Shown: positions 5,616-12,133 of the stretch, piece by piece
How positions within the stretch are numbered: the stretch's first letter is position 1
Layout: each line of letters opens with the position of its first letter
Virus record (IMG/VR): IMGVR_UViG_3300043803_001184
Coordinates: 1-39,854 of that record
Direction: 5' to 3' (one strand)
DNA from: a virus
Length of the DNA: 39,854 bases
Program-made: the position numbers and the translations under genes
Notes under the pieces: model-generated
Told to the model about the DNA's origin: nothing
The model's input: only the letters and a program-made list of their open reading frames with translations
Databases searched by the model: none

Positions 5616-6053
5616 ATGGAAAAGTTATATAAATTACTTTCTGATACTCAGGCAACTTTGTTTGCACTGTTCCAGAAAACTTGGGTCTATCACTGGAACG
5701 TGGTTGGTTCTGAGTTTTATCAGTTTCATAAAGTATTTGGTGAACAATACGAAACAATGTTTGAAGAGATTGACCGTCTCACCGAACATATGCGTTTTCT
5801 GAATATTAAACCAGTACCGACTCTAACCAGAATTTCTGAAGTTTCTCATATCTCAGAAACAAATAGTAAGTTGGATGATATGGGAATGGTGAAGGACCTT
5901 ATTAAAGATAATGAAACTTTGGTAGACTTGTTCAGACAAGTTGCTGAAGAATCGGAAGCACAGAAATCAAGAGGAACGACAAACCTTGTTGATGATTTAA
6001 ACGAAGCACACGGGAAGTTTATTTGGATGCTTCGCTCATTTACTGAAAAATAA
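5616..6053 (+). CDS. dps: Dps-type ferritin (DNA-protecting, iron-storing protein)
   Basis: 145 residues of four-helix-bundle type with the Dps signature 'YHWNVVGSEFYQFH...EQYETMFEEIDRLTEHMR'. The ferroxidase ligands H26, H38, D53 and E57 keep exactly the spacing of E. coli Dps (12, 15 and 4). The protein is somewhat shorter than typical Dps (about 160), with a reduced N-terminal tail, so DNA binding through that tail is doubtful. It should oxidise Fe(II) with H2O2 and store it, reducing hydroxyl-radical damage. A late box sits in front, so it may be made late and could protect phage DNA. Confidence 0.85.
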   Translation: MEKLYKLLSDTQATLFALFQKTWVYHWNVVGSEFYQFHKVFGEQYETMFEEIDRLTEHMRFLNIKPVPTLTRISEVSHISETNSKLDDMGMVKDLIKDNETLVDLFRQVAEESEAQKSRGTTNLVDDLNEAHGKFIWMLRSFTEK

Positions 6054-6067
6054 TTAACTAATGAACA

Positions 6068-6325
6068 ATGGAAAATTTAAGAATCAGATGCCGCTCCTGT
6101 GGTAAAGAGTTGGAAGGGCATCCTACGAAAACTGTGACTTGTGGTTGTCCAAATATGGCAACGATTCGTGGAGATAAGATCTCGGCAGTTGATCTATCCT
6201 CTGTTGTTATGTTAAACTCTTATGGTCATAAATCAAAGTCTGGTGTTCTGACAAATGAAGATCTTGCCTTTCAAGAAGCAAGAAGGCAACGTAAGGTCAG
6301 ACGTTTAGACTTTGAAGTCAGATAG
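6068..6325 (+). CDS. small Zn-ribbon-like protein of unknown function
   Basis: 85 residues. The N-terminus has CRSCGKEL then 'VTCGCPN' (cysteines about residues 8, 11, 25 and 27), a compact Zn-binding knuckle. The C-terminal third is basic (RRQRKVRRL). 14 nt after the Dps-like gene, so likely co-transcribed. The C-terminus overlaps the convergent minus-strand gene by 8 nt. Possibly nucleic-acid binding, from composition only. Confidence 0.7.
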   Translation: MENLRIRCRSCGKELEGHPTKTVTCGCPNMATIRGDKISAVDLSSVVMLNSYGHKSKSGVLTNEDLAFQEARRQRKVRRLDFEVR

Positions 6326-6926
6326 GTCTTAATACGCAGTTCTCATCGTAACGAGCATATTGAAACCCATCTTCTTGCAGTTCACCAAAACCAAACTTAC
6401 GAGCAACTAAAGATCGTTGACGTTTTCCAATCACCAGTGAAGACTCTGTAAAACCATCATTAATTTTTGGTCCGTGTGGTTTTGCCACTAAAATATCACC
6501 AGGTCTTGGGGAAAGTTTTACCATACCTTTTTCTAAGTGTTCATAAGTATATTTCATAAAGTGGTAGAAGATTTTTTTTCTTTCTTCCAATGAAAACTCA
6601 TTTGGTTGTTTGGTATATTTGACTTCGTAACCAACTTCTGCGACTCTTGTTTTTTCGTGAAAATAAATTCTTTCCGCTAGAGTTTTAATTCTTTCTTCAA
6701 GTTCTGGTGAGTTATAATGATCTTCAAACTCTAGATATAAGTAACTCTTTTTAGTTTGGTAGAGTATAATAAAGGTATAAATTGCCATTGCTCCATCAGA
6801 ACATTTGAAGTTGGTTTGGTTATATCTTTTATTTTCTTTTGGATAAACTGGTAGTCTATCCTTATAACCAAGATGTTTGAGAAGTCTTTCAAACTCAATT
6901 CTTTTTTCTGATGGTGTTATAAGCAC
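6318..6926 (-). CDS. minus-strand hypothetical protein, 202 residues
   Basis: Almost the only minus-strand gene of the window. Start is GTG at 6926 (no ATG fits), with a TATAAT on the minus strand at 6953-6958 about 20 nt before the probable transcript start. The protein is charged and soluble, with a central 'GYEVKYTKQPNEFSLEERKKIFYHFMKY' region and a C-terminal 'RPGDILVAKPHGPKIND...SSLVIGKRQRSLVARKFGFGE' segment. No catalytic motif is recognised. It fills an otherwise empty 600-bp gap and is convergent with the gene at 6068. Probably real; function unknown. Confidence 0.6.
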   Translation of the reverse strand: MLITPSEKRIEFERLLKHLGYKDRLPVYPKENKRYNQTNFKCSDGAMAIYTFIILYQTKKSYLYLEFEDHYNSPELEERIKTLAERIYFHEKTRVAEVGYEVKYTKQPNEFSLEERKKIFYHFMKYTYEHLEKGMVKLSPRPGDILVAKPHGPKINDGFTESSLVIGKRQRSLVARKFGFGELQEDGFQYARYDENCVLRPI

Positions 6927-6955
6927 TTGACGAAACTGAATAGATAGTGTATATT
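6927..6955 (+). promoter_or_regulatory. host-type promoter in front of the tRNA-Ser relic
   Basis: TTGACG (6927-6932), 17 bp, TATATT (6950-6955). RNA would start near 6962, four bases before the relic tRNA-Ser 5' end, as expected for an original tRNA promoter. Its -10 overlaps the minus-strand -10 (6953-6958). Confidence 0.6.
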
Positions 6956-6965
6956 ATATCATATT

Positions 6966-6991
6966 GGAAGCGTGGCAGAGTCCGGTTTATT
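6966..6991 (+). pseudogene. truncated tRNA-Ser: 5' part only
   Basis: The 26 nt starting GGAAGCGTGGCAGAGTCCGG read as the acceptor 5' strand, bases 8-9 and D arm of a bacterial/phage tRNA-Ser, and stop inside the D-loop where the HNH element begins. No matching CGCTTCC acceptor 3' strand follows. An intact tRNA-Ser (7473-7554) lies on the far side of the HNH gene. It looks like a displaced half of an older tRNA-Ser gene. Confidence 0.65.
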
Positions 6992-7023
6992 CTTATAAAT
7001 ATTTCATAAGGTATCAATAAACC
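6984..7023 (+). promoter_or_regulatory. late promoter held in a hairpin in front of the second HNH gene
   Basis: GGTTTATT (6984-6991, inside the tRNA relic) is the perfect complement of AATAAACC (7016-7023), which ends three bases before the GTG start (7027). The late box TATAAATA (6994-7001) is in the loop. Same layout as at 1683-1714. Confidence 0.68.
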
Positions 7024-7026
7024 ACC

Positions 7027-7497
7027 GTGCCCAGAAATCCAAACTGTTCTTGTTGTGTTTGTGAAAAATTAATCTATAGAAGACCATCCCAAATAATTGG
7101 AAATGTTTTTTGTAGTTCTGAATGTTGTGGAAAATTTCAAAGAATAAATGAAAAACTTTGTCCTATATGCGGCAAATCATTTATTGGACATAAAAAAACC
7201 TGCTCAAGGTCTTGTTCAAATAAATCAAGAACTGGTATAAAATATGATGGAACTAATTCAAATAACAAATCTACTAGGAGTAAAAGATTAAGACTTCAAC
7301 TTGCCTCAAAGAGGAGTGGTAAATGTGAAGAGTGTGGTAATGAAAATTACAATATTCTTCAAGTTCATCATATAATTGAAAGATGTAATGGTGGAACTGA
7401 TGATGAAAGTAATCTACAATTGTTATGTCCTAATTGCCATTATACAAAACATTTAGGTTATTCAAAATATACGGAAGATAGCACCGATGGTTGGTAA
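7027..7497 (+). CDS. HNH homing endonuclease beside tRNA-Ser
   Basis: 156 residues from GTG at 7027; an in-frame stop at 7018 rules out a longer form. Two N-terminal Zn fingers (CCVC...FCSSEC and CPIC...CSRSC, about residues 8-60), a basic linker, then HNH with 'CEECGNENYNILQVHHIIERCNGGTDDESNLQLLCPNCH' spread over residues about 99-139. It is related in layout to the endonuclease at 1716. The last codons lie inside the intact tRNA-Ser and the stop is the D-loop TAA (TGG TAA). Expected to cut tRNA-Ser-containing alleles. Late, hairpin-controlled expression. Confidence 0.87.
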   Translation: MPRNPNCSCCVCEKLIYRRPSQIIGNVFCSSECCGKFQRINEKLCPICGKSFIGHKKTCSRSCSNKSRTGIKYDGTNSNNKSTRSKRLRLQLASKRSGKCEECGNENYNILQVHHIIERCNGGTDDESNLQLLCPNCHYTKHLGYSKYTEDSTDGW

Positions 7498-7554
7498 ATC
7501 GCCTTGAAAGCGATGCCAGGTTCACGCCTGATGGTTCGATTCCATTATCTTCCT
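7473..7554 (+). tRNA. tRNA-Ser (UGA)
   Basis: Acceptor GGAAGAT pairs perfectly with ATCTTCC. Anticodon loop CTTGAAA on ATCGC/GCGAT gives UGA. A long variable arm (AGG/CCT) and T arm GGTTCGATTCC are class II features. The D arm is slightly unusual (CACC-GATGGTT-GGTA). Its first 25 nt also encode the HNH C-terminus and stop. Confidence 0.88.
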
Positions 7555-7560
7555 TCTTCA

Positions 7561-7568
7561 TATAAATA
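7561..7568 (+). promoter_or_regulatory. T4-type late promoter for the fibre gene
   Basis: TATAAATA directly after tRNA-Ser, 21 nt before the ATG at 7590. Confidence 0.7.
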
Positions 7569-7589
7569 CCAGAAAAGTCTTTGTGACGA

Positions 7590-8744
7590 ATGGGTATTCA
7601 GATAAACGGGCAAACTGATACTATTTCAGCGGTTGATGGTGCGTTGACTGTCAGTGGTGCCGAACTACCTACTGTAACAAACTTAAATGCGACTGGTATA
7701 TCCACATTTTCCAAAGGTATTGTAATTGGTACTGGAACTTCTATAAGTTCTCCTACAACAAATACACTGACTTTGGGAACTAATAACGCTGAGAGAGTTA
7801 GAGTAAGTGCTGGCGGTGTCTCTATAGGAACCGTTTCTACTTATGGTGATAGTAACGCAAGTTTTACATCTCTTTCTCTTGGTGGCAATGGAACTAGATA
7901 TGGTCTATTAGAAATAAAACAATCTAATAGTGTTGCTGGTTCTTGGATTGATTGTTATGGAACTAATGGTAATGGTGATTTGAGGATAACAACTGCTGGA
8001 ACATCAAATAAAATCACTTTTTGGACTGGCGGAGCGTTTACAGAAAAAGTTTGTATAACATCTGATGGAAATTTGGGTATAGGAATCACAAATCCATCAC
8101 AAAAATTTGAAGTTGTTGGTGGAGAAATTAAGGCAGGTAGAGTTGATTCAACTAATGAAGGTGGTCAAGTAAGTTTCGGTAGAGCAACTGATAATGCGAC
8201 TGGTTGGTATATTGATGTTTATGGCAATACATCAACACCAAGTCTTCGTTTTGTTGATGTAAGTAATGCGGCAGTCAGAGCAACTATTGATGGTTCTGGT
8301 AGATTGACATTGCCTTATCAACCGATGTTTCAGGCATATGGAGTAAGTGGTGGAACTTTCGCAACTGGTAATTATTGGATTTTTCCTTCCACCTTTGTTA
8401 ATATTGGAAATCATTACAATACTTCAAATGGAATATTTACCGCGCCAATAGCAGGAACTTATAAATTTTGGTGGTCTTTTATTGGTGGTAACCAGAGTGA
8501 CGTGTATAGATATACTATTCATAAAAATAATAGTTCATTATCGTCAGGCACACCACAATTGAGAATAGATACCAGTCTTGCGGGAACTGAATATGGAAAT
8601 GGTAATGTGACTGTTATAATTTCTTTATCTACTAATGATACAGTTAGAATATATTTTTCTTCCGATAGTGGCAATCTGTCATATCCTTTTGGAAACTCTT
8701 CTGTTGACGCATATGTGTTATTTGGTGGAATGTTGTTAGGATAA
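7590..8744 (+). CDS. fibre/adhesin with C1q-like C-terminal domain
   Basis: 384 residues, rich in Gly, Thr, Ser and Asn. The N-terminal part ('GIQINGQTDTISAVDGALTV', 'NLNATGISTF') has the beta-repeat style of T4-like cyanophage fibres. The middle has 'GNLGIGITNPSQKFEVVGG', typical of fibre shaft-to-head transitions. The last 140 residues read as a C1q/TNF-like jelly-roll ('NGIFTAPIAGTYKFWWSF', 'YTIHKNNSS', 'VIISLSTNDTVRIYF', ending in VLFGGMLLG). Probably a trimeric receptor-binding or capsid-decorating fibre. Late promoter upstream and a small partner gene downstream support a virion role. Confidence 0.78.
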   Translation: MGIQINGQTDTISAVDGALTVSGAELPTVTNLNATGISTFSKGIVIGTGTSISSPTTNTLTLGTNNAERVRVSAGGVSIGTVSTYGDSNASFTSLSLGGNGTRYGLLEIKQSNSVAGSWIDCYGTNGNGDLRITTAGTSNKITFWTGGAFTEKVCITSDGNLGIGITNPSQKFEVVGGEIKAGRVDSTNEGGQVSFGRATDNATGWYIDVYGNTSTPSLRFVDVSNAAVRATIDGSGRLTLPYQPMFQAYGVSGGTFATGNYWIFPSTFVNIGNHYNTSNGIFTAPIAGTYKFWWSFIGGNQSDVYRYTIHKNNSSLSSGTPQLRIDTSLAGTEYGNGNVTVIISLSTNDTVRIYFSSDSGNLSYPFGNSSVDAYVLFGGMLLG

Positions 8745-8745
8745 A

Positions 8746-8753
8746 GATAAATA
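8746..8753 (+). promoter_or_regulatory. T4-type late promoter
   Basis: GATAAATA 14 nt before the ATG at 8768, directly after the stop of the fibre gene. Confidence 0.55.
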
Positions 8754-8767
8754 CTCAAAAACACCTT

Positions 8768-9043
8768 ATGGACTACACAATTACTTTAACCGAAGCAGAA
8801 GACCTAGCACTCCAATACGTCGCTGCTGATCCACAAGACTGGATTGATAACGCAGCACACAACCGTGCTCGCATTGCAATTGACGAAATCTGTGACCTCT
8901 ACGTCAAGCATAAGTTAGACAACAACGAAGCAATTACTGCCACTAACAAATCAGATATGGTTCTGGCAGCATACGAAGAAGGTCTAGTCAAGACAGCAGC
9001 ACAAAGAAACGAAGAAGCAGCAAATAATACACCTTCTTTATAA
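8768..9043 (+). CDS. small acidic helical protein, probably virion-associated
   Basis: 91 residues, helical and acidic, with 'TLTEAEDLALQYVAADPQDWIDNAAHNRARIAIDEI' and an Ala/Glu-rich tail. No transmembrane or enzymatic motif. Cyanomyovirus fibre genes are often followed by a small protein of this size and style with its own late box. Possibly a fibre chaperone or connector; this is inference from position. Codons are GC-richer than those of the preceding gene. Confidence 0.68.
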   Translation: MDYTITLTEAEDLALQYVAADPQDWIDNAAHNRARIAIDEICDLYVKHKLDNNEAITATNKSDMVLAAYEEGLVKTAAQRNEEAANNTPSL

Positions 9044-9076
9044 TCTCTTAAACACTTTCTTGAAACCAACACATAG

Positions 9077-9122
9077 TTGACAGGTTGAAACTACTGACTA
9101 GCATAACTAGTAGTATTCAACC
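9077..9122 (+). promoter_or_regulatory. possible promoter with overlapping inverted repeat
   Basis: TTGACA (9077-9082) with a weak TAGCAT (9099-9104) at 16 bp. GGTTGAAACTACT (from 9083) can pair with AGTAGTATTCAACC (to 9122) with one bulge. ACTAG/CTAGT inside gives an alternative smaller hairpin. It could control the early block that starts at 9131. Confidence 0.4.
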
Positions 9123-9130
9123 TAAAACCT

Positions 9131-9280
9131 ATGGATCAGCGCACCTACGATAATTGGGTGAAGATCAAGGAGACTTTTGAACAGTCTGGCAACACAGACA
9201 ATATGTTCTACAAAAGATCAGTTGAAATAGTCAAGACCAGAAGAGACCCTCTGGCGAAGTTTCTTGGTGATGAAAAATGA
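9131..9280 (+). CDS. small charged hypothetical protein
   Basis: 49 residues (MDQRTYDNWVKIKETFEQSG...), charged and helical, rich in Lys, Asp and Arg. It is first in the 9131-11045 run, where genes overlap by ATGA: its TGA overlaps the ATG at 9277. The leader hairpin at 9083-9122 lies just upstream. Not recognised. Confidence 0.6.
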   Translation: MDQRTYDNWVKIKETFEQSGNTDNMFYKRSVEIVKTRRDPLAKFLGDEK

Positions 9281-9480
9281 TGCACGAACAAGAAGAATTG
9301 GTAACTCGTTCTGAAGTTCAGGAGATGATTGATGCTGCTATACGACGACACAACCGTAATGCTTCTATCATTAGCATGTGCGTCGGTTGGGTGGTTCTTG
9401 CTTTATTTGCTGAGGGACTCCTCCGACTAGTGGGTGTTATTCCGCCATTACTACCATGGCTCAAAATCACTCTGAACTAA
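9277..9480 (+). CDS. small single-span membrane protein
   Basis: 67 residues. A soluble N-terminal helix (EELVTRSEVQEMIDAAIRRH) is followed by a membrane span (about 30-60, 'IISMCVGWVVLALFAEGLLRLV'). Two consecutive ATG codons; the first overlaps the upstream stop (ATGA). Its end overlaps the start of the next membrane protein by 25 nt. Function unknown. Confidence 0.65.
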   Translation: MMHEQEELVTRSEVQEMIDAAIRRHNRNASIISMCVGWVVLALFAEGLLRLVGVIPPLLPWLKITLN

Positions 9481-9746
9481 TCTTTTTAGTTCCTTGGTTT
9501 GTGCTTGTGGGAATTGCTGTATCAATGTTTATACAAGGTTGGATGGTAATGAATGCTCACTATGGATATTCAAAAAGTCCAAAAGTGAAGCATCCAGAAA
9601 TGAACGACGTTAAGGCAGGAGATCCATTACTTGTGCTTAGAATTACGGAAGAGGATTTAGAAGAACTCCAAAAAAGAGTTCTACAACAAAAGATAGACGA
9701 ACTATTTGAAGAACCTTCAACTTATGAGGACGAGGATGATGAGTAA
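9456..9746 (+). CDS. small membrane protein with acidic tail
   Basis: 96 residues. One N-terminal membrane span (about 8-33, LIFLVPWFVLVGIAVSMFIQGW), then a soluble domain ending in a strongly acidic tail (EEPSTYEDEDDE). Overlaps the preceding gene by 25 nt and the next by 8 nt. Packed position suggests co-expression with gnd and PTOX. Not recognised. Confidence 0.65.
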   Translation: MAQNHSELIFLVPWFVLVGIAVSMFIQGWMVMNAHYGYSKSPKVKHPEMNDVKAGDPLLVLRITEEDLEELQKRVLQQKIDELFEEPSTYEDEDDE

Positions 9747-9834
9747 TCTTTTTGTATCTTCATTTTTACTTTTTGGTTCCATTGTATTATTCATTTACTG
9801 GGGACTTACACACGCATATCCAGGAGTTATATGA
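9739..9834 (+). CDS. 31-residue membrane peptide
   Basis: MSNLFVSSFLLFGSIVLFIY then WGLTHAYPGVI: one membrane span and a short tail. It starts 8 nt before the end of the previous gene, and its TGA overlaps the ATG of gnd (ATGA at 9831). The tight overlaps on both sides are the main evidence for translation. In size it resembles small photosystem or cytochrome subunits, but no specific match is seen. Confidence 0.5.
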   Translation: MSNLFVSSFLLFGSIVLFIYWGLTHAYPGVI

Positions 9835-10865
9835 AAGTAGGATTAATCGGACTTGGAAGGATGGGAGAAGGTATGTCCCGTCGTATGATGAAAGCTGGTA
9901 TCGAAGTTTGGGGATACCGAAGGAATTATGAAAAGGCAAAAGAAGCATATGAAAAAGGATATGTAAATGGTGTCACAACCACTATCGAAAATCTGGTAAA
10001 AGTTGTCAAGCAAACAAAAAACGTGGGAGTACAACCAGGAATTTTCCAGATGGTTGTGCCTGCAGAAACAGTAGAGGAGACGATCAATGAGTTACTACGA
10101 TTTTGTAGTGAAGGAGATATTATTATTGATCATGGCAATAGCAATTTTAAAGACAGTCGGAAAAGAGCAGAACGGTTGGCAAAACTTGGTATCCAATATA
10201 TTGATTGCGGCACTAGCGGTGGTGTTTATGGTTTGGATCGTGGATACTGTCTTATGGTTGGAGGTGGAGATACTGCAGTCGCCACTTGTTCGCGCATTTT
10301 TGATGCCCTCTCCCCAGGTCTCGACGCTGCCCCCAGGACTCAATTTGACTCAGACGTAACTTCTGCTGAATATGGGTGGTTGCATTGTGGTGGTCCAGGT
10401 GCAGGGCATTTTGTAAAGATGGTTCATAATGGAATTGAGTATGGAATAATGCAGGCATACGCAGAAGGATTTAACATTATTAAAAACGCCAATGCAGGTG
10501 CTCAGTATGTTAGAGAAGGAGACGCAGAGGTTGCCCCAATGGCAGACCCAGAAAGTTATTGTTATGACATTGACGTTGCTGAGGTGGCTGAGTTATGGCG
10601 TCGTGGTAGCGTGGTTGGTTCTTGGTTACTCGATCTTACTGCTGATGTGCTTCGGGGCAATAGTGAGCTTAAACAGTTCTCTGGTGGGGTATCCGACAGC
10701 GGTGAGGGTCGTTGGACTGTTTCTGCCGCTGTGGATTTGGGGATACCCGCTCCTGTTATTACTACTGCCCTATTTGAGCGATTTAATTCACGCAATCTTG
10801 GATCGTTCGGAGCAAAAATCCTGAATGGTATGCGTTATATGTTTGGTGGACATCACGTAAGATAA
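9831..10865 (+). CDS. gnd: 6-phosphogluconate dehydrogenase (short form)
   Basis: 344 residues. N-terminal NADP-binding Rossmann fold with 'GLIGLGRMGEGMSRRM' (residues 4-19), then 'IIDHGNSNFKDS', the substrate loop 'DCGTSGGVYGLDRGYCLMVGG' split around residues 119-139, and 'GPGAGHFVKMVHNGIEYGIMQ' with the catalytic Lys (about 197) and Asn. The length fits the 300-340-residue decarboxylating 6PGDH found in bacteria and cyanophages rather than the 470-residue form. It makes NADPH, CO2 and ribulose-5-phosphate. In cyanophages this supports nucleotide synthesis through the pentose phosphate pathway. Confidence 0.92.
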   Translation: MKVGLIGLGRMGEGMSRRMMKAGIEVWGYRRNYEKAKEAYEKGYVNGVTTTIENLVKVVKQTKNVGVQPGIFQMVVPAETVEETINELLRFCSEGDIIIDHGNSNFKDSRKRAERLAKLGIQYIDCGTSGGVYGLDRGYCLMVGGGDTAVATCSRIFDALSPGLDAAPRTQFDSDVTSAEYGWLHCGGPGAGHFVKMVHNGIEYGIMQAYAEGFNIIKNANAGAQYVREGDAEVAPMADPESYCYDIDVAEVAELWRRGSVVGSWLLDLTADVLRGNSELKQFSGGVSDSGEGRWTVSAAVDLGIPAPVITTALFERFNSRNLGSFGAKILNGMRYMFGGHHVR

Positions 10866-10877
10866 AGGAGTTTTCTA

Positions 10878-11045
10878 ATGGAAAGATTTAATGGACTCAC
10901 AGAATACGAACTGAAACTCTTAGCAGATGCTGTCTGGACAAGACAGAGACACTTCATTGCAGGAGATAGAAGATTTAAGGAGTATGGAGCTATTCTGGAT
11001 GAAATTCAGAAGTTAGTAGATTACAAACCAGGTGTATTTTTATGA
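10878..11045 (+). CDS. small helical hypothetical protein
   Basis: 55 residues (MERFNGLTEYELKLLADAVW...). Soluble, helical, with an aromatic C-terminus. A good ribosome-binding site (AAAGGAG, 10864-10870) lies 7 nt upstream of the ATG, and its TGA overlaps the ATG of the PTOX gene. Function unknown. Confidence 0.62.
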   Translation: MERFNGLTEYELKLLADAVWTRQRHFIAGDRRFKEYGAILDEIQKLVDYKPGVFL

Positions 11046-11542
11046 AAAAGTTCAACGATATAATTCTATTAGTCACGATATCCATCATTGACTTTCTGTA
11101 TCGTGACCTACCCATACAAAGATTCTGGGTTCTGGAAACAATTGCCAGAGCACCATACTTTGCTTTCGTCAGTGTGTTACATCTCAAAGAATCATTAGGA
11201 CTCAGAGACTTATCACACTATTATCTAATGAAAGAACACTTTGCACAGACACTCAATGAAACCGAACATCTCATCGAAATGGAAAGGCGTGGTGGTGCCG
11301 ACCGTTGGTATGACCGCTTTATTGCTTATCACTTGGTTCTCATCTATTATTGGATTCTGGTGGGTTATTACTTTATTGCTCCTGTCTCTGCTTATCACCT
11401 GAATGCAGGCATTGAGTATCACGCTACTGAGACCTATCTCAATTACTTCTGGGATCATCCAGAAGACACTAGAATAGGTGAGATCGCAGTGGATGAAATT
11501 AATCATTATATTGAACTCTCAAGAGCAATGGAGATGGTCTGA
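11042..11542 (+). CDS. ptox: plastoquinol terminal oxidase (PTOX, alternative-oxidase family)
   Basis: 166 residues. The diiron ligands of the AOX/PTOX family are present: E32 in 'LETIARAPYF', E73 and H76 in 'NETEHL', E125 in 'GIEYHATETY', E152 and H155 in 'DEINHY'. 'AFVSVLHLKESLG' is also typical of PTOX. It is a monotopic thylakoid enzyme that oxidises plastoquinol and reduces O2 to water, relieving electron pressure on photosystem II. Together with phage D1/D2 it would favour a PSII-to-oxygen electron route giving ATP. It starts in the TGA of the preceding gene. Confidence 0.9.
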   Translation: MKKFNDIILLVTISIIDFLYRDLPIQRFWVLETIARAPYFAFVSVLHLKESLGLRDLSHYYLMKEHFAQTLNETEHLIEMERRGGADRWYDRFIAYHLVLIYYWILVGYYFIAPVSAYHLNAGIEYHATETYLNYFWDHPEDTRIGEIAVDEINHYIELSRAMEMV

Positions 11543-11664
11543 TGTTATTAGCAAAGGCACTTTTATTTGTTTCAATTCCTTTCGTATTAACAACTCTTTA
11601 TTTCGGAACAAAAGGAGGGTATTATGATACCGAAAAGTATAAAGGAAACGGAACCGCACATTAG
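11542..11664 (+). CDS. 40-residue membrane peptide after PTOX
   Basis: An N-terminal membrane span (MLLAKALLFVSIPFVLTTLY) and a short polar tail containing GYYDTEKYKGN. The ATG overlaps the PTOX stop (TGATG). Its last 41 nt overlap the next gene in another frame, so one of the two overlapping ends may be wrong, although both starts look good. Possibly an accessory membrane peptide; not recognised. Confidence 0.5.
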   Translation: MLLAKALLFVSIPFVLTTLYFGTKGGYYDTEKYKGNGTAH

Positions 11665-11845
11665 ACAGCGGTATCACTTTGCCGCATCAGCATTTGTAAG
11701 AATGTGGGGACATAGTTCATTACACGATCGCCGTATTGTAGAATTCTGTGAAGTGTGGGCACATAGAACTGAAAATGCTCCATTAGATGATAGAGTAGTG
11801 GACCAATATTTTTATTATGAGTTTAAAACTTGGAGAGGATACTGA
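11624..11845 (+). CDS. small basic/aromatic hypothetical protein
   Basis: 73 residues, rich in His, Arg and aromatic residues ('IRQRYHFAASAFVRMWGHSSLHDRR'). A strong ribosome-binding site AAAGGAGGG ends 7 nt before the ATG, which supports the start despite the overlap with the previous frame. The TGA overlaps the next ATG. No motif recognised. Confidence 0.62.
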   Translation: MIPKSIKETEPHIRQRYHFAASAFVRMWGHSSLHDRRIVEFCEVWAHRTENAPLDDRVVDQYFYYEFKTWRGY

Positions 11846-11997
11846 TGGGACATTTTGCTAGATGGGTATTAGAAAACCCATATACACTTGGATTTCTTGG
11901 ATATATTTTGATTGTGCTTCCTATTATGGGTATCTGGGCAATTCACAAATATAATTGGCAGCACTGGGCACCGTTTGACAAAGGGCACAAGAAGTAG
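11845..11997 (+). CDS. 50-residue single-span membrane protein
   Basis: MGHFARWVLENPYTLGFLGY then a membrane span (ILIVLPIMGIWAI) and an aromatic/basic tail (HKYNWQHWAPFDKGHKK). ATG overlaps the preceding TGA. It ends inside the spacer of the tRNA-Pro promoter. Third small membrane protein near PTOX; function unknown. Confidence 0.6.
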   Translation: MGHFARWVLENPYTLGFLGYILIVLPIMGIWAIHKYNWQHWAPFDKGHKK

Positions 11998-12003
11998 TAT
12001 AAT
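11975..12003 (+). promoter_or_regulatory. consensus host-type promoter for tRNA-Pro
   Basis: Exact TTGACA (11975-11980), 17 bp, exact TATAAT (11998-12003). RNA start near 12010, 28 nt before tRNA-Pro. Confidence 0.88.
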
Positions 12004-12037
12004 TAGTTCTGTTGAGAAGCAAGACTACTCAACGCAA

Positions 12038-12109
12038 CGGGGTGTAAGTCAGCGGTAGACGGCAAAGTTTGGGACTTTGAGGACGCACGTTCGAATCGTG
12101 TCACCCCGA
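12038..12109 (+). tRNA. tRNA-Pro (UGG)
   Basis: Acceptor CGGGGTG/CACCCCG (C1 as in bacterial tRNA-Pro), anticodon loop TTTGGGA on CAAAG/CTTTG giving UGG, T arm with GTTCGAATC. A GCCAGT/ACTGGC hairpin follows (12112-12129) without a T tract. Confidence 0.94.
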
Positions 12110-12133
12110 TTGCCAGTTACTTCACTGGCACAC

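Noticed and set aside
10492-10824. 110-residue plus-strand ORF inside gnd
   Set aside because: Out-of-frame shadow within the conserved gnd catalytic region.
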